Positions 45,418-53,953 of a DNA stretch of 64,000 bases are shown piece after piece (the stretch's first letter is position 1; the number at the start of each line of letters is the position of its first letter). The position numbers and the translations under genes are program-made. The notes below the pieces were generated by a model that did not search any database, was not told the DNA's origin, and saw nothing but the letters and a program-made list of their open reading frames with translations. Origin of the DNA: Amorphoplanes friuliensis DSM 7358 (lineage in GTDB: Bacteria > Actinomycetota > Actinomycetes > Mycobacteriales > Micromonosporaceae); the NCBI RefSeq assembly GCF_000494755.1, contig NC_022657.1, positions 1,003,501 to 1,067,500 of the forward strand, read 5' to 3'.

Positions 45418-46977
45418 ATGTGGCAGGCCGAGGTCCGGGTAGATCTGGACGCCATCCGGGACAACGTCGCGACGCTGCGCGCGGGCACCACCGCAGAGGT
45501 CATGGCGGTGGTCAAAGCTGACGGCTACGGGCACGGCATGCTGCCGTCCGCCCGCGCCGCTCTCGCCGGCGGTGCGACCTGGCTCGGTGTCGCCACCCTC
45601 GACGAGGCGCTGACCCTGCGCCGGGAAGGCATCACGGCGCCGGTGCTCGCCTGGCTGCTGGCGCCAGGCCTGCCGCTGCACGAGGGTGTGGCGGCCGATG
45701 TCGACCTCAACGCGGGCAGCCTCGCCCAGCTGGGAGAGCTCGTCACGGCCGCGCGCCGCGCCGGGCGGCCGACCCGGACCCACCTCAAGATCGACACTGG
45801 CCTCGCCCGTGGTGGCGCCACCCCGGCCGACTGGCCGGCGCTGCTCGAGGCGGCGGCCAAGGCCCAGGCCGACGGCGAGATCGACGTCGTGGGCGTGTGG
45901 AGCCACTTCGTCTACGCCGACTCGCCCGGTCACGAGACCGTCGACCACCAGCTGGCGGTGTTCGCCGAAGGACTGGCGACGGCCGAACAGTTCGGCATCG
46001 AGCCGCGTTACCGGCACATCGCCAACTCGGCGGCCACGCTGACCCGGCCCGACGCCCACTACGACCTGGTCCGCCCCGGCGTGGCCATCTACGGCCTGTC
46101 GCCGCTGCCCCGTGAGCACCAGACCGGTCTGCGCCCCGCTATGACCGCCCGCGCCCGAGTGACGCTGACCAAACGGGTCCCGGCCGGGCAAGGCGTTTCG
46201 TACGGCCACGCGTATTACACGTCGCGCGAGACGACGCTGGCCCTGGTGCCGCTGGGATACGGCGACGGGGTGCCCCGCCACGCGTCCAATGTGGGCCCGG
46301 TCTCGCTCGGCGGGCGCACCCGGACCATCGCGGGCCGCGTCTGCATGGACCAGATCATCCTCGACTGCGGCGACGACCCGGTCGCGGCAGGCGACGTGGC
46401 CGTCCTCTTCGGCCCCGGCGACAACGGCACGCCGACCGCCACCGACTGGGCCGACGCCATCGACACGATCAACTACGAGATCGTGACGCGTTTCGGCGGC
46501 TCCCGCGTCCCCCGCGTCTACGACGGCACCGCCGGCCTCCCAGCCGAGCCGCCCACAGCAGCAGCCACGGACGTTTCTCAGTCGGTCGGCGAGGTGGGGG
46601 GCTTGGAGCCTTTGCCGTCGGGGAGCGCGGTGGGGGCGTCGGACGTATTGCCGTCGGGCCGCGCGGCAGGGACCTCCGACGTTTCTCCGTCGGACGGTGC
46701 GATGGGGGCTACGGCACGTTCTTCGTCGGGCGGTGCGGTGGGGGCTACGGCCGTTTCCCCGTCGGGCGTCGCGGTGGGGGGCTCGGAAGCTTTGCCGTCG
46801 GGGAGCGCGGTGACGGCGTCGGACGTATTGCTGTCGGGCCGCGGGGCAGGGGCCTCGGACGTTCTGCCGGGCGGCGCAGGCTCGGGCGGGGCTGATCTGG
46901 GTGCGCGCGGGGCGTTCGGATCGGGGCGGGACGGTGGGGTTCTGCCTGCTGAGGCTTCGGGCGGGGAGGGCGCATGA
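45418..46977 (+). CDS. alr: Alanine racemase with repeat-rich C-terminal tail
   Basis: Alr supplies D-alanine for peptidoglycan. Residues 1-~365 are canonical: PLP lysine 34 in VVKADGYGHG, HLKIDTGLARGG, the catalytic tyrosine in GVSYGHAYYT, GYGDGVPRHASN and RVCMDQIILD. A further ~150 residues follow the normal end (SRVPRVYDG). They consist of a linker and about seven 12-residue repeats (PSGSAVGASDVL type). The stop overlaps the next ATG (ATGA), so the tail is truly part of the coding frame. The start is ATG 45418, with GTG 45412 possible. Confidence 0.93.
   Translation: MWQAEVRVDLDAIRDNVATLRAGTTAEVMAVVKADGYGHGMLPSARAALAGGATWLGVATLDEALTLRREGITAPVLAWLLAPGLPLHEGVAADVDLNAGSLAQLGELVTAARRAGRPTRTHLKIDTGLARGGATPADWPALLEAAAKAQADGEIDVVGVWSHFVYADSPGHETVDHQLAVFAEGLATAEQFGIEPRYRHIANSAATLTRPDAHYDLVRPGVAIYGLSPLPREHQTGLRPAMTARARVTLTKRVPAGQGVSYGHAYYTSRETTLALVPLGYGDGVPRHASNVGPVSLGGRTRTIAGRVCMDQIILDCGDDPVAAGDVAVLFGPGDNGTPTATDWADAIDTINYEIVTRFGGSRVPRVYDGTAGLPAEPPTAAATDVSQSVGEVGGLEPLPSGSAVGASDVLPSGRAAGTSDVSPSDGAMGATARSSSGGAVGATAVSPSGVAVGGSEALPSGSAVTASDVLLSGRGAGASDVLPGGAGSGGADLGARGAFGSGRDGGVLPAEASGGEGA
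46615..46902 (+). repeat. 36-bp (12-codon) tandem repeats in the 3' part of alr
   Basis: Units begin every 36 bases from 46615: PSGSAVGASDVL, PSGRAAGTSDVS, PSDGAMGATARS, SSGGAVGATAVS, PSGVAVGGSEAL, PSGSAVTASDVL, LSGRGAGASDVL and a degenerate PGGAGSGGADLG. Units 1 and 6 are the most alike at DNA level. All length changes keep frame. Confidence 0.9.
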
Positions 46978-48068
46978 GTCAGGCCAAGCCGCCTGTCAAG
47001 GCGGGTCCGCGGCGGCGGGCCAAGCAGGTCGGGATCGTCGGCGCCGCCATCGGTGTTGCCGCGGCCGGCCTGGCCACTGCCTTTGCCGTTGAGCGGGTGC
47101 TTGTGCGCAAGTCGCTCAACGCGCCCGGTGATCCGCACGCCGACGAGGGGTTCGGTGATCAGCGTTTCGACACCGAGCTGACCGTCACCGCAGCCGACGG
47201 CACCGATCTGCATGTCGAGATCGTGGAGCCGCGGACGGACGCCGGCAAACCCACGATTGTTTTTGTGCATGGCTTTGCGCTCGACATGGGGACGTTCTAC
47301 TTCCAGCGGCAGGCTCTCACCGAACGCGGTGATCAGCGGCTCGTCTTCTACGACCAGCCCGGGCACGGGCGGTCCAGCCGGCTCCAGTCCGGAGACTACG
47401 ACATCGCCGCGCTCGGCAAGTCGCTCGCCGCGGTGCTCGATGCGACTGTCCCCGATGGACACATCATTCTGGTCGGGCACTCGATGGGCGGCATGACGAT
47501 CATGGCGTTCGCCGAGCAGTATCCGGAGTGGTTCGGGAACCGTGTGACCGGTGTGGTGCTGATGTCGACCTCGGCCGGTCTGGTCGACAAGACCAAGCTC
47601 GGGATCCAGTCACTGGTCGCGCGGGCCAGCGCGCCGTTCTTCCCGATCTGGGGTGGTGCGGCCCGGCTCGGCGGCGGCGCGATCGACAAGGCGCGGTACG
47701 CCTCCTCGGACCTGGCCTGGCTGCTGACCCGCCGGTACGGCTTCGGTGATGCCCGGCCGAGTCCGTCGTTGGTCACCTTCGTGGAGCAGATGAATTCCAA
47801 GACCTCCGTCGAGACCCTCACGAAATACCTGCACACCCTCTACACGCACAACCGTTTCCCGGCGCTCTCCGCGTTGCGAGGTGTGCCCGTGCTCGTACTG
47901 GTCGGAACCAAGGACTATCTGACCCCGGTGACGCATTCCGAGGAGATCCTCCGGCACCTGCCCGAGGCGGAGCTCGTGAAGATCGACAACAGTGGGCACG
48001 TGGTCATGCTCGAGAAGGCCGACGAGGTCAACGCCGCGCTGATCCCGTTCCTGGAGAAGATCTCATGA
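46974..48068 (+). CDS. Membrane-anchored alpha/beta hydrolase
   Basis: The 364-residue protein has a basic N-terminus and one hydrophobic anchor (about 19-40), then an alpha/beta-hydrolase fold. Seen are VFVHGFALDMGTF (oxyanion region), YDQPGHGRS, the nucleophile elbow GHSMGG (serine 170), the acid VLVGTKDYLTP and the catalytic histidine in NSGHVVMLEKAD. The substrate is unknown. It overlaps both alr and tsaE by four bases, fixing it in the operon; an equivalent hydrolase lies between alr and tsaE in many actinobacteria. Confidence 0.88.
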   Translation: MSQAKPPVKAGPRRRAKQVGIVGAAIGVAAAGLATAFAVERVLVRKSLNAPGDPHADEGFGDQRFDTELTVTAADGTDLHVEIVEPRTDAGKPTIVFVHGFALDMGTFYFQRQALTERGDQRLVFYDQPGHGRSSRLQSGDYDIAALGKSLAAVLDATVPDGHIILVGHSMGGMTIMAFAEQYPEWFGNRVTGVVLMSTSAGLVDKTKLGIQSLVARASAPFFPIWGGAARLGGGAIDKARYASSDLAWLLTRRYGFGDARPSPSLVTFVEQMNSKTSVETLTKYLHTLYTHNRFPALSALRGVPVLVLVGTKDYLTPVTHSEEILRHLPEAELVKIDNSGHVVMLEKADEVNAALIPFLEKIS

Positions 48069-48547
48069 ACACCACCGGGATCCGGCTGGCCACTGTGGAG
48101 GACACGCAGGAGTTCGGCCGGCGGCTCGCTGCCGTGTTGCGGCCCGGCGATCTGCTGCTGCTGACGGGTCCGCTCGGCGCCGGGAAAACCGCGCTGGTGC
48201 AGGGGATCGGTGCCGGCCTCGGTGTCCTGGGCGCCATCACCTCGCCGACGTTTGTCATCGCCCGGGTGCACCGGCCCGACCCCGTGCGGGGCGGTTCGGT
48301 GGCGCTGGTGCACGCTGACGCGTACCGGCTGGGGGATGCCATCGATCCGCGGGCCGAGATCGACGACCTCGACCTCGACGCCTCCGCGGACGACTCGGTC
48401 ACCGTGGTCGAGTGGGGTGCGGGCCTGGTGGAGCAGCTCAACGACGAATACCTGGCCGTCCGGATCGACCGGCTCGACGACGACACCCGGATCATCGACC
48501 TCGTTCCCTGCGGCGGCGACTGGGCCGCCCGACTGGAGAAAATGTGA
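48065..48547 (+). CDS. tsaE: tRNA t6A biosynthesis ATPase TsaE
   Basis: TsaE is the P-loop ATPase that works with TsaB and TsaD in forming N6-threonylcarbamoyl-A37 of tRNA. The 160-residue protein has GPLGAGKTALVQGIGAG (Walker A), ITSPTFVIARVH, LVHADAYRLGD and VVEWGAG. It overlaps the hydrolase upstream and ung downstream. Its partners tsaB and tsaD follow after ung and a repeat field. Confidence 0.93.
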   Translation: MNTTGIRLATVEDTQEFGRRLAAVLRPGDLLLLTGPLGAGKTALVQGIGAGLGVLGAITSPTFVIARVHRPDPVRGGSVALVHADAYRLGDAIDPRAEIDDLDLDASADDSVTVVEWGAGLVEQLNDEYLAVRIDRLDDDTRIIDLVPCGGDWAARLEKM

Positions 48548-49221
48548 ACCTGCCTGACCTGCTTCCTGACGCCTGGCGTACGGAGCTGACCCCGTTCCTC
48601 GACGCGGACGCCACGGCGTCGCTGAGCGCGTTCGTGGACGAGCAGTACAGGACGCAGACGGTCTACCCGCCGATCGAGGACCTCTTCGCGGCGTACAGGC
48701 TGTGCCCGCCGGAGCAGACCCGGGTGCTCATCCTCGGGCAGGACCCCTATCACGGGCCGGGTCAGGCCCACGGGCTGAGCTTCAGCGTCCGCGAGGGGGT
48801 GCGGATCCCACCGTCGCTGCGCAACGTCTTCAAGGAACTGGCCGAGGACGTCAACGTGCCGCCGGCCACCAGCGGCGACCTCACCGGCTGGGCGCGGCAA
48901 GGTGTGCTCCTGCTCAACGCCGTCCTGACGGTCCGCGCGGCCGCGGCGGCGTCGCACGCGAACAAGGGCTGGGAAGCGTTCACCGACGCCACCATCCGGG
49001 CGCTCGACGCCCGCGAGGAGCGCGTGGTGTTCCTGCTGTGGGGCGGTTATGCCCGCAAGAAGGCCGCGTTGATCACCAACCCGGTGCATGCGGTCCTGGA
49101 AGCGGGGCACCCCAGCCCGCTCAACCCGAAGGGTTTCCGCGGCTCCCGCCCGTTCAGCGCGGCCAACAAGGCCCTCGCTGACGCCGGCCGTCCCCTGATC
49201 AACTGGGACACCCGCGCCTGA
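48544..49221 (+). CDS. ung: Uracil-DNA glycosylase, family 1
   Basis: Ung removes uracil from DNA. The 225-residue protein has the catalytic-water motif GQDPYHGPGQAHGLSFSV (aspartate 67), LLLNAVLTVR, and the DNA-intercalation loop HPSPLNPKGF. The GTG start overlaps the tsaE stop (GTGA), so it is translationally coupled to tsaE. The placement between tsaE and tsaB is less usual. A 610-base repeat-filled gap follows. Confidence 0.95.
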   Translation: MNLPDLLPDAWRTELTPFLDADATASLSAFVDEQYRTQTVYPPIEDLFAAYRLCPPEQTRVLILGQDPYHGPGQAHGLSFSVREGVRIPPSLRNVFKELAEDVNVPPATSGDLTGWARQGVLLLNAVLTVRAAAAASHANKGWEAFTDATIRALDAREERVVFLLWGGYARKKAALITNPVHAVLEAGHPSPLNPKGFRGSRPFSAANKALADAGRPLINWDTRA

Positions 49222-49831
49222 CCAATTCCGAACCCTGACGCCTACGGCCCGGCGGACCTCCAAGGGCCCAGCGGATCGCCTACGGCCGGCGGATCGCCTA
49301 CGGCGCGGCGGACCTCCGAGGGCCCGGCGGATCGCCTTCGGCCGGCGGACTGCCTACGGCCGGCGGATCGCCTACGGCGCGGCGGACCTCCGAGGGCCCG
49401 GCGGATCGCCTTCGGCCGGCGGACTGCCTACGGCCGGCGGATCGCCTACGGCGCGGCGGACCTCCGAGGGCCCGGCGGATCGCCTTCGGCCGGCGGACTG
49501 CCTACGGCTCGGCGGACCGCCTTCGGCCCGGCGGACCGCCTACGGCCCGGCGGACCGCCTTCGGCTCGGCGGACCGCCTTCGGCCCGGCAGAGCACCTTC
49601 GGCCTGGTGGGCCGCTTCGGCCCGGCGGGCCGCCTACGGCCGGTGGATCGCCTAACAGCCCGGCGGATCGCCTACGGCCGGTGGATCGTCTACGGTCGGC
49701 GACCGCCTACGGCCCGGCGGCGGGATCCGGGCAGGGTGGTGTCGTGCCAGGTCGGGAGGGTGGCGGGTGGTCCGGCGGTGCGGGTCAGGGGCGGGCGGCT
49801 GGCCGGGGCCAGGGCGGCTAGGGTTCTTGGC
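49222..49831. repeat. Field of ~18-bp G/C-rich repeats with 74-bp higher-order period, between ung and tsaB
   Basis: From about 49249 to 49725 the DNA is built from variants of an ~18-bp unit GGCGGAYCGCCTWCGGCC. Each unit carries a small palindrome such as GGCGG-A-CCGCC. From 49249 to 49500 the units are organised as a 74-bp super-repeat: the same GCGCGGCGGACCTCCGAGGG phase starts at 49304, 49378 and 49452. No gene is supported in the field. An open frame that extends tsaB upstream through part of it reads as Arg-rich repeats and is not a credible protein. Confidence 0.9.
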
Positions 49832-50488
49832 GTGCTCGTACTTGCTCTGGACACCTCCACGCCCGCGGTCACTGCCGCTCTGGGCGAGGTCAGTGCTGGT
49901 GGGATGAGAGGGCTGGCGGAGCGCCGCACCGTCGACCCTCGGGCCCACGGGGAGCGGCTGGCGCCTCAGGTGCAGCTGGTGCTCGAGGATGCCGCTGTGC
50001 GGGCGCGGGATCTGGGCGCGATCGTCGCCGGGGTCGGGCCGGGGCCGTACACCGGGCTGCGGGTGGGGTTGGCGACCGCGGCAGCCATGGGGCAGGCGCT
50101 GAGCATCCCTACGTACGGAATTTGCTCGCTTGATGCTCTGGGGCGCGCCGCTGGGCCGGGACGGGTGCTGGTCGCGACCGATGCGCGGCGTCGTGAGGTC
50201 TATTTTGCCACCTATGTCGATGGTGTTCGGGTGACCGATCCCGACGTGGCGAAGCCTGCCGACCTGCGGATCGAGGCGGACCGGGCCGTCGGTGAGGGGT
50301 CGCTGAAGTACAGCGAGATCTTCGGGGTGCCGATCGACGACCGGCTGCTGTTCCCGCCGGGGGAGGCCCTGATCGCGCTCGCCGCCGCCAAGGTCCGGGA
50401 GGGTGCGGCGTCGGAGGTGCTGACCCCGCTCTACCTGCGGCGGCCCGATGCGGTCGAGCCGGCCGCCCGCAAGTCTGTGCTGCACTGA
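49832..50488 (+). CDS. tsaB: tRNA t6A biosynthesis protein TsaB
   Basis: TsaB is an inactive ASKHA-fold partner that stabilises TsaD. The 218-residue protein begins at GTG 49832 with MLVLALDTSTPAVTAALGEV and has VGPGPYTGLRVGLATAAAMG and YGICSLDALGRA. Longer upstream starts fall in the repeat field and are rejected. It ends at the ATG of rimI. TsaB, RimI and TsaD are often adjacent. Confidence 0.93.
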   Translation: MLVLALDTSTPAVTAALGEVSAGGMRGLAERRTVDPRAHGERLAPQVQLVLEDAAVRARDLGAIVAGVGPGPYTGLRVGLATAAAMGQALSIPTYGICSLDALGRAAGPGRVLVATDARRREVYFATYVDGVRVTDPDVAKPADLRIEADRAVGEGSLKYSEIFGVPIDDRLLFPPGEALIALAAAKVREGAASEVLTPLYLRRPDAVEPAARKSVLH

Positions 50489-50916
50489 TGGAGATCACGC
50501 GGTTCCGGTGGTGGCACATCACCGAGGTGCTGGCGCTCGAGGAGGATCTTTTCGGGCCGGAGAAGTGGTCCGCTGCGATGTTCTGGAACGAGCTGGCGCA
50601 GCGGCACTTTTACCTGGTCGCGGAGGAAAACGAGAAGGTGCTCGGGTACGCCGGTCTGGCCGTGGTCGACCAGGACGAGAGCTGGGTGCAGAACATCGCC
50701 GTGGACCGTGGTGCGCAGCGGCGGGGCATCGGGCGGCAGCTGCTCGAGGCCCTGCTCGCGGAGGCCGGGAAGCGGAAGGTGCTCCTCGAGGTCGCCGTCG
50801 ACAATGCTCCTGCCCAGCGTCTTTACGCGACCTACGACTTCGAGCCCGTCGGTCTCCGGCGCGGCTACTACCAGCCCAGCAACACCGACGCCCTGGTGAT
50901 GATGAGAAGTGCCTGA
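50488..50916 (+). CDS. rimI: Ribosomal protein N-acetyltransferase RimI-like
   Basis: This 142-residue GNAT protein begins [20 protein letters not shown]. The acetyl-CoA pyrophosphate loop is [16 protein letters not shown], then [20 protein letters not shown] and [19 protein letters not shown], matching RimI. It overlaps tsaB by one base and tsaD by eight. In other bacteria RimI acetylates S18 and other N-termini. Confidence 0.92.
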   Translation: MEITRFRWWHITEVLALEEDLFGPEKWSAAMFWNELAQRHFYLVAEENEKVLGYAGLAVVDQDESWVQNIAVDRGAQRRGIGRQLLEALLAEAGKRKVLLEVAVDNAPAQRLYATYDFEPVGLRRGYYQPSNTDALVMMRSA

Positions 50917-51961
50917 CGAACCTCTGGTCCTCGGGATCGAGACCTCCTGCGACGAGACCGGTGTCGGCATCGTGCGCGGGAACACCCTGCTCGCCGACGC
51001 GCTCGCGTCCAGCGTCGAGCAGCATGCGCGGTTCGGAGGGGTGGTGCCCGAGGTGGCCAGCCGCGCCCACCTCGAGGCGATCGTGCCGACCATGCAGCGG
51101 GCGCTCGACGAGGCGAAGGTCACCCTGGCCGACATCGACGCGATCGCGGTGACGGCCGGTCCGGGTCTCGCGGGTGCGCTGCTCGTCGGGGTCGCGGCGG
51201 CCAAGGGGTACGCCCTCGCGGCCGACAAGCCGATCTACGGCGTCAACCACCTGGCCGCCCACGTGGCGGTCGACACGCTGGAGCACGGCCCGCTGCCCGA
51301 GCCCGCCATCGCGATGCTCGTGTCCGGCGGGCACTCGTCGCTGCTGCTCGTCGACGATCTCACCGCCGGGGTGACACCTCTGGGCGCGACGATCGACGAT
51401 GCGGCGGGCGAGGCGTTCGACAAGGTGGCGCGGCTGCTCGGGCTGGGGTTTCCCGGTGGACCGGTCATCGACCGGCTCGCCCGTGAGGGTGACCGCGGCT
51501 CGATCGCCTTCCCGCGCGGGCTGACGGCGCCGAAAGACCAGCTCAAGCACCGTTTCGACTTCTCCTTCTCGGGGTTGAAGACGGCGGTCGCCCGGTGGGT
51601 CGAAGCCCGGGAGCGGGCCGGGGAGCCGGTGCCGGTCGCCGATGTCGCCGCGAGTTTCCAGGACGCGGTCTGTGACGTGCTCACCGCCAAGGCGCTGGAC
51701 GCGTGCCGGGAGAACGGTGTCGAGACCCTGATCATCGGTGGTGGTGTCGCCGCGAACTCACGGCTGCGGGTGCTCGCCGAGGAGCGTGCGGCCAAGCTCG
51801 GCATCCGCGTCCGTGTGCCGCGGCCGGGACTCTGCACGGACAACGGCGCGATGGTCGCCGCGCTCGGCTCGCACCTGGTGGCCGCCGGGGTCGCGCCGAG
51901 CCGTCTCGACCTGCCGGCCGATTCGGCCATGCCATTGACCTCGGTCACTGTGGCGGGGTAG
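50909..51961 (+). CDS. tsaD: tRNA N6-threonylcarbamoyladenosine transferase TsaD
   Basis: TsaD transfers the threonylcarbamoyl group to A37. The 350-residue ASKHA protein begins [20 protein letters not shown]. It has the metal-binding NHLAAH motif (histidines 114 and 118), [34 protein letters not shown] and [10 protein letters not shown] near the end. The start is GTG 50909 inside rimI. Confidence 0.96.
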   Translation: MPDEPLVLGIETSCDETGVGIVRGNTLLADALASSVEQHARFGGVVPEVASRAHLEAIVPTMQRALDEAKVTLADIDAIAVTAGPGLAGALLVGVAAAKGYALAADKPIYGVNHLAAHVAVDTLEHGPLPEPAIAMLVSGGHSSLLLVDDLTAGVTPLGATIDDAAGEAFDKVARLLGLGFPGGPVIDRLAREGDRGSIAFPRGLTAPKDQLKHRFDFSFSGLKTAVARWVEARERAGEPVPVADVAASFQDAVCDVLTAKALDACRENGVETLIIGGGVAANSRLRVLAEERAAKLGIRVRVPRPGLCTDNGAMVAALGSHLVAAGVAPSRLDLPADSAMPLTSVTVAG

Positions 51962-51969
51962 GAAGCAGC

Positions 51970-52224
51970 ATGATCGCACGCATGTGGGAGGTACGCGCCC
52001 TCGGCAGCGGCTTCGACGAGCTGCTGACCTGGGTCTGCGATGTGGCGTTGCCGCAGGTCGAGGTGCTGCCGTCGCACGTGTCGAGCGACGTCTTCTCGTC
52101 GACCGACCACCGCATCGTCGTCATCTCGAAGTGGCGGAACACCCCCGCCGACCTGCCGGCGCCTCCGCCGCACCTGACGGCCCGCGCGCCGCATGTCTGG
52201 GATTTCACACCGGTCGATAGATAA
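51970..52224 (+). CDS. Small conserved protein, ABM-like, function unknown
   Basis: The 84-residue protein begins MIARMWEVRALGSGFDELLT and ends PHVWDFTPVDR. Its hydrophobic strand pattern (ARMWEVRA, RIVVISKW) suggests a small alpha/beta barrel like antibiotic-biosynthesis-monooxygenase domains, but I cannot name a family. GGAAG precedes ATG 51970, eight bases after tsaD, so it probably belongs to the same operon. Confidence 0.72.
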   Translation: MIARMWEVRALGSGFDELLTWVCDVALPQVEVLPSHVSSDVFSSTDHRIVVISKWRNTPADLPAPPPHLTARAPHVWDFTPVDR

Positions 52225-52267
52225 CGCACTGGATCGTGACGGCGCACTTACGTACCGTCAGGGCAGA

Positions 52268-53953
52268 ATGCGCGAGCTGCCCCCCGCCGATCCCGGCATT
52301 CCCGACGACCGGTCCGCCACCCGCTACCTGGGCTGGCTCGCCCGGCGGATGTGGGTATCCGTCGTGGGCGGCATCGTCTTCGCGATCATCTGGATGACCT
52401 GCCAGGCGCTGGTTCCCGCGATCGTCGGCCGGGCCATCGACGCGGGCCTGACCGGCCGCAACCGCCACGACCTGCTGGTCTGGAGCCTGGTGCTGCTCGG
52501 TGTCGGCCTCGTGCAGGCCGGCGCGGGGGTGATCCGGCACCGGCTCACCGTTTTCAACTGGCTGTCCGCGGCCTACCGCACGGTCCAGGTGGTCGTCCGT
52601 CAGACCAACCGGCTGGGCTCGGCCTTGCCGCGGCGGCTGGACGCCGGAGAGGTCGTGGCCATCGGTACGGCCGACATCAGCCACATCGGCGGAGCCCTCG
52701 ATATCACCGCCCGGGGCGCCGGGTCGCTTGTCGCGATCATCATCGTCACGGTCATCCTGCTGGTCACCTCGGTGCCCCTGGGCCTGATCGTGGTCATCGG
52801 CGTGCCGGTGCTGATGGCGGTGGTCGGGTTGCTCATCCGGCCGCTGCACCACCGCCAGCAGGCGTACCGGGAGCAGCAGGGGCGCCTGACCGGCCGGGCC
52901 GCGGACCTGGTCGGCGGTCTGCGGGTGCTGCGCGGCGTCGGCGGCGAGCCGATGATGTCCGGGCGTTACCGCCGTGATTCCCAGAAGCTGCGGGCGGCGG
53001 GTGTGCGTGAGGCGCAGGTCGAGTCGCTGCTCGAGGCAGCTCAGGTGCTGCTGCCGGGCATCTTCCTGGTGCTGATGACCTGGCTCGGCGCCCGGTTCGC
53101 CCTCTCCGGGCGGATCACCATCGGGCAGCTGGTCTCCTTCTACGGGTACGCGGCGTTCCTGGTCGCGCCTCTGCGTCAGCTCACCGAGACGCTGGACAAG
53201 ATGACCCGCGGTCACGTCTCCGGCCGGCGGGTGGTGGCGATGCTGCGGGCGCGTACCGACCTTCCGGATCCGGAGCGGCCCGCGATGTCACCGGGGCCGG
53301 GGAAGCTCGTCGACCCGGAGTCGGCTGCTGTGGTGCGCCCGGGCCTGGTCACGGCCATCGCGGCGGCCGCACCCGCCGACGCCGTGGCCATCGCGGACCG
53401 GCTCGGGCGTTATGTGGACACGACGGCGACGCTGTCGGGCGTACCGCTGGATGATCTTGATTTGGCGACCGTGCGCGACCGGATCCTGGTGGCCGACAAC
53501 GATGCGCGCCTGTTCTCCGGGCCGCTGCGGGAGGATCTTGATCCGAGCGGCTCGGCGCCCGTGGAGGCGGCGCTGGCGGCGGCCGGGGCGGACGAGATCG
53601 TCGCGGCGCTGCCCGACGGGCTCGACAGTGAGGTCGAGGAGCGTGGGCGGACCTTCTCCGGCGGTCAGCAGCAGCGGTTGCGGCTGGCCCGGGCGCTGGT
53701 CGCCGACGCCGAGATCCTGGTGCTGGTCGAGCCGACCAGCGCTGTCGACGCGCACACCGAGGCGCGCATCGCGGACCGGCTCGGTGCGGCCCGGCGCGGG
53801 CGCACGACGGTGGTCTGCTCGACGAGCCCGCTGGTGCTGGACCGCGCCGACGTCGTCCTCTACGTCGAGGCCGGTGCGGTGGTCGCCGAGGGCACCCACC
53901 GGGAGCTGCTGGGCAGCTGCGCCGGTTACGCGAGGACGGTGCTGCGGGAGTGA
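52268..53953 (+). CDS. ABC exporter half-transporter A, ATPase domain degenerate at Walker A, Walker B and H-loop
   Basis: The 561-residue protein has an N-terminal six-helix exporter domain (helices such as MWVSVVGGIVFAIIWMTCQA and LVAIIIVTVILLVTSVPLGL) and a C-terminal nucleotide-binding domain. The signature FSGGQQQRLRLARAL is intact. Walker A is replaced by AIAAAAPADAVAIADR (about residue 362). Walker B reads ILVLVEPTSAVD, with valine for the aspartate, and the H-loop reads VVCSTSPLVL without histidine. It overlaps the second half-transporter by four bases (GTGA). The substrate is unknown. Confidence 0.9.
   Translation: MRELPPADPGIPDDRSATRYLGWLARRMWVSVVGGIVFAIIWMTCQALVPAIVGRAIDAGLTGRNRHDLLVWSLVLLGVGLVQAGAGVIRHRLTVFNWLSAAYRTVQVVVRQTNRLGSALPRRLDAGEVVAIGTADISHIGGALDITARGAGSLVAIIIVTVILLVTSVPLGLIVVIGVPVLMAVVGLLIRPLHHRQQAYREQQGRLTGRAADLVGGLRVLRGVGGEPMMSGRYRRDSQKLRAAGVREAQVESLLEAAQVLLPGIFLVLMTWLGARFALSGRITIGQLVSFYGYAAFLVAPLRQLTETLDKMTRGHVSGRRVVAMLRARTDLPDPERPAMSPGPGKLVDPESAAVVRPGLVTAIAAAAPADAVAIADRLGRYVDTTATLSGVPLDDLDLATVRDRILVADNDARLFSGPLREDLDPSGSAPVEAALAAAGADEIVAALPDGLDSEVEERGRTFSGGQQQRLRLARALVADAEILVLVEPTSAVDAHTEARIADRLGAARRGRTTVVCSTSPLVLDRADVVLYVEAGAVVAEGTHRELLGSCAGYARTVLRE

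Noticed and set aside
49607..49831. Upstream extension of tsaB by 75 codons
   Set aside because: The extension runs through palindromic repeats and gives an Arg-rich peptide, whereas MLVLALDTSTPAV at 49832 is the family N-terminus.
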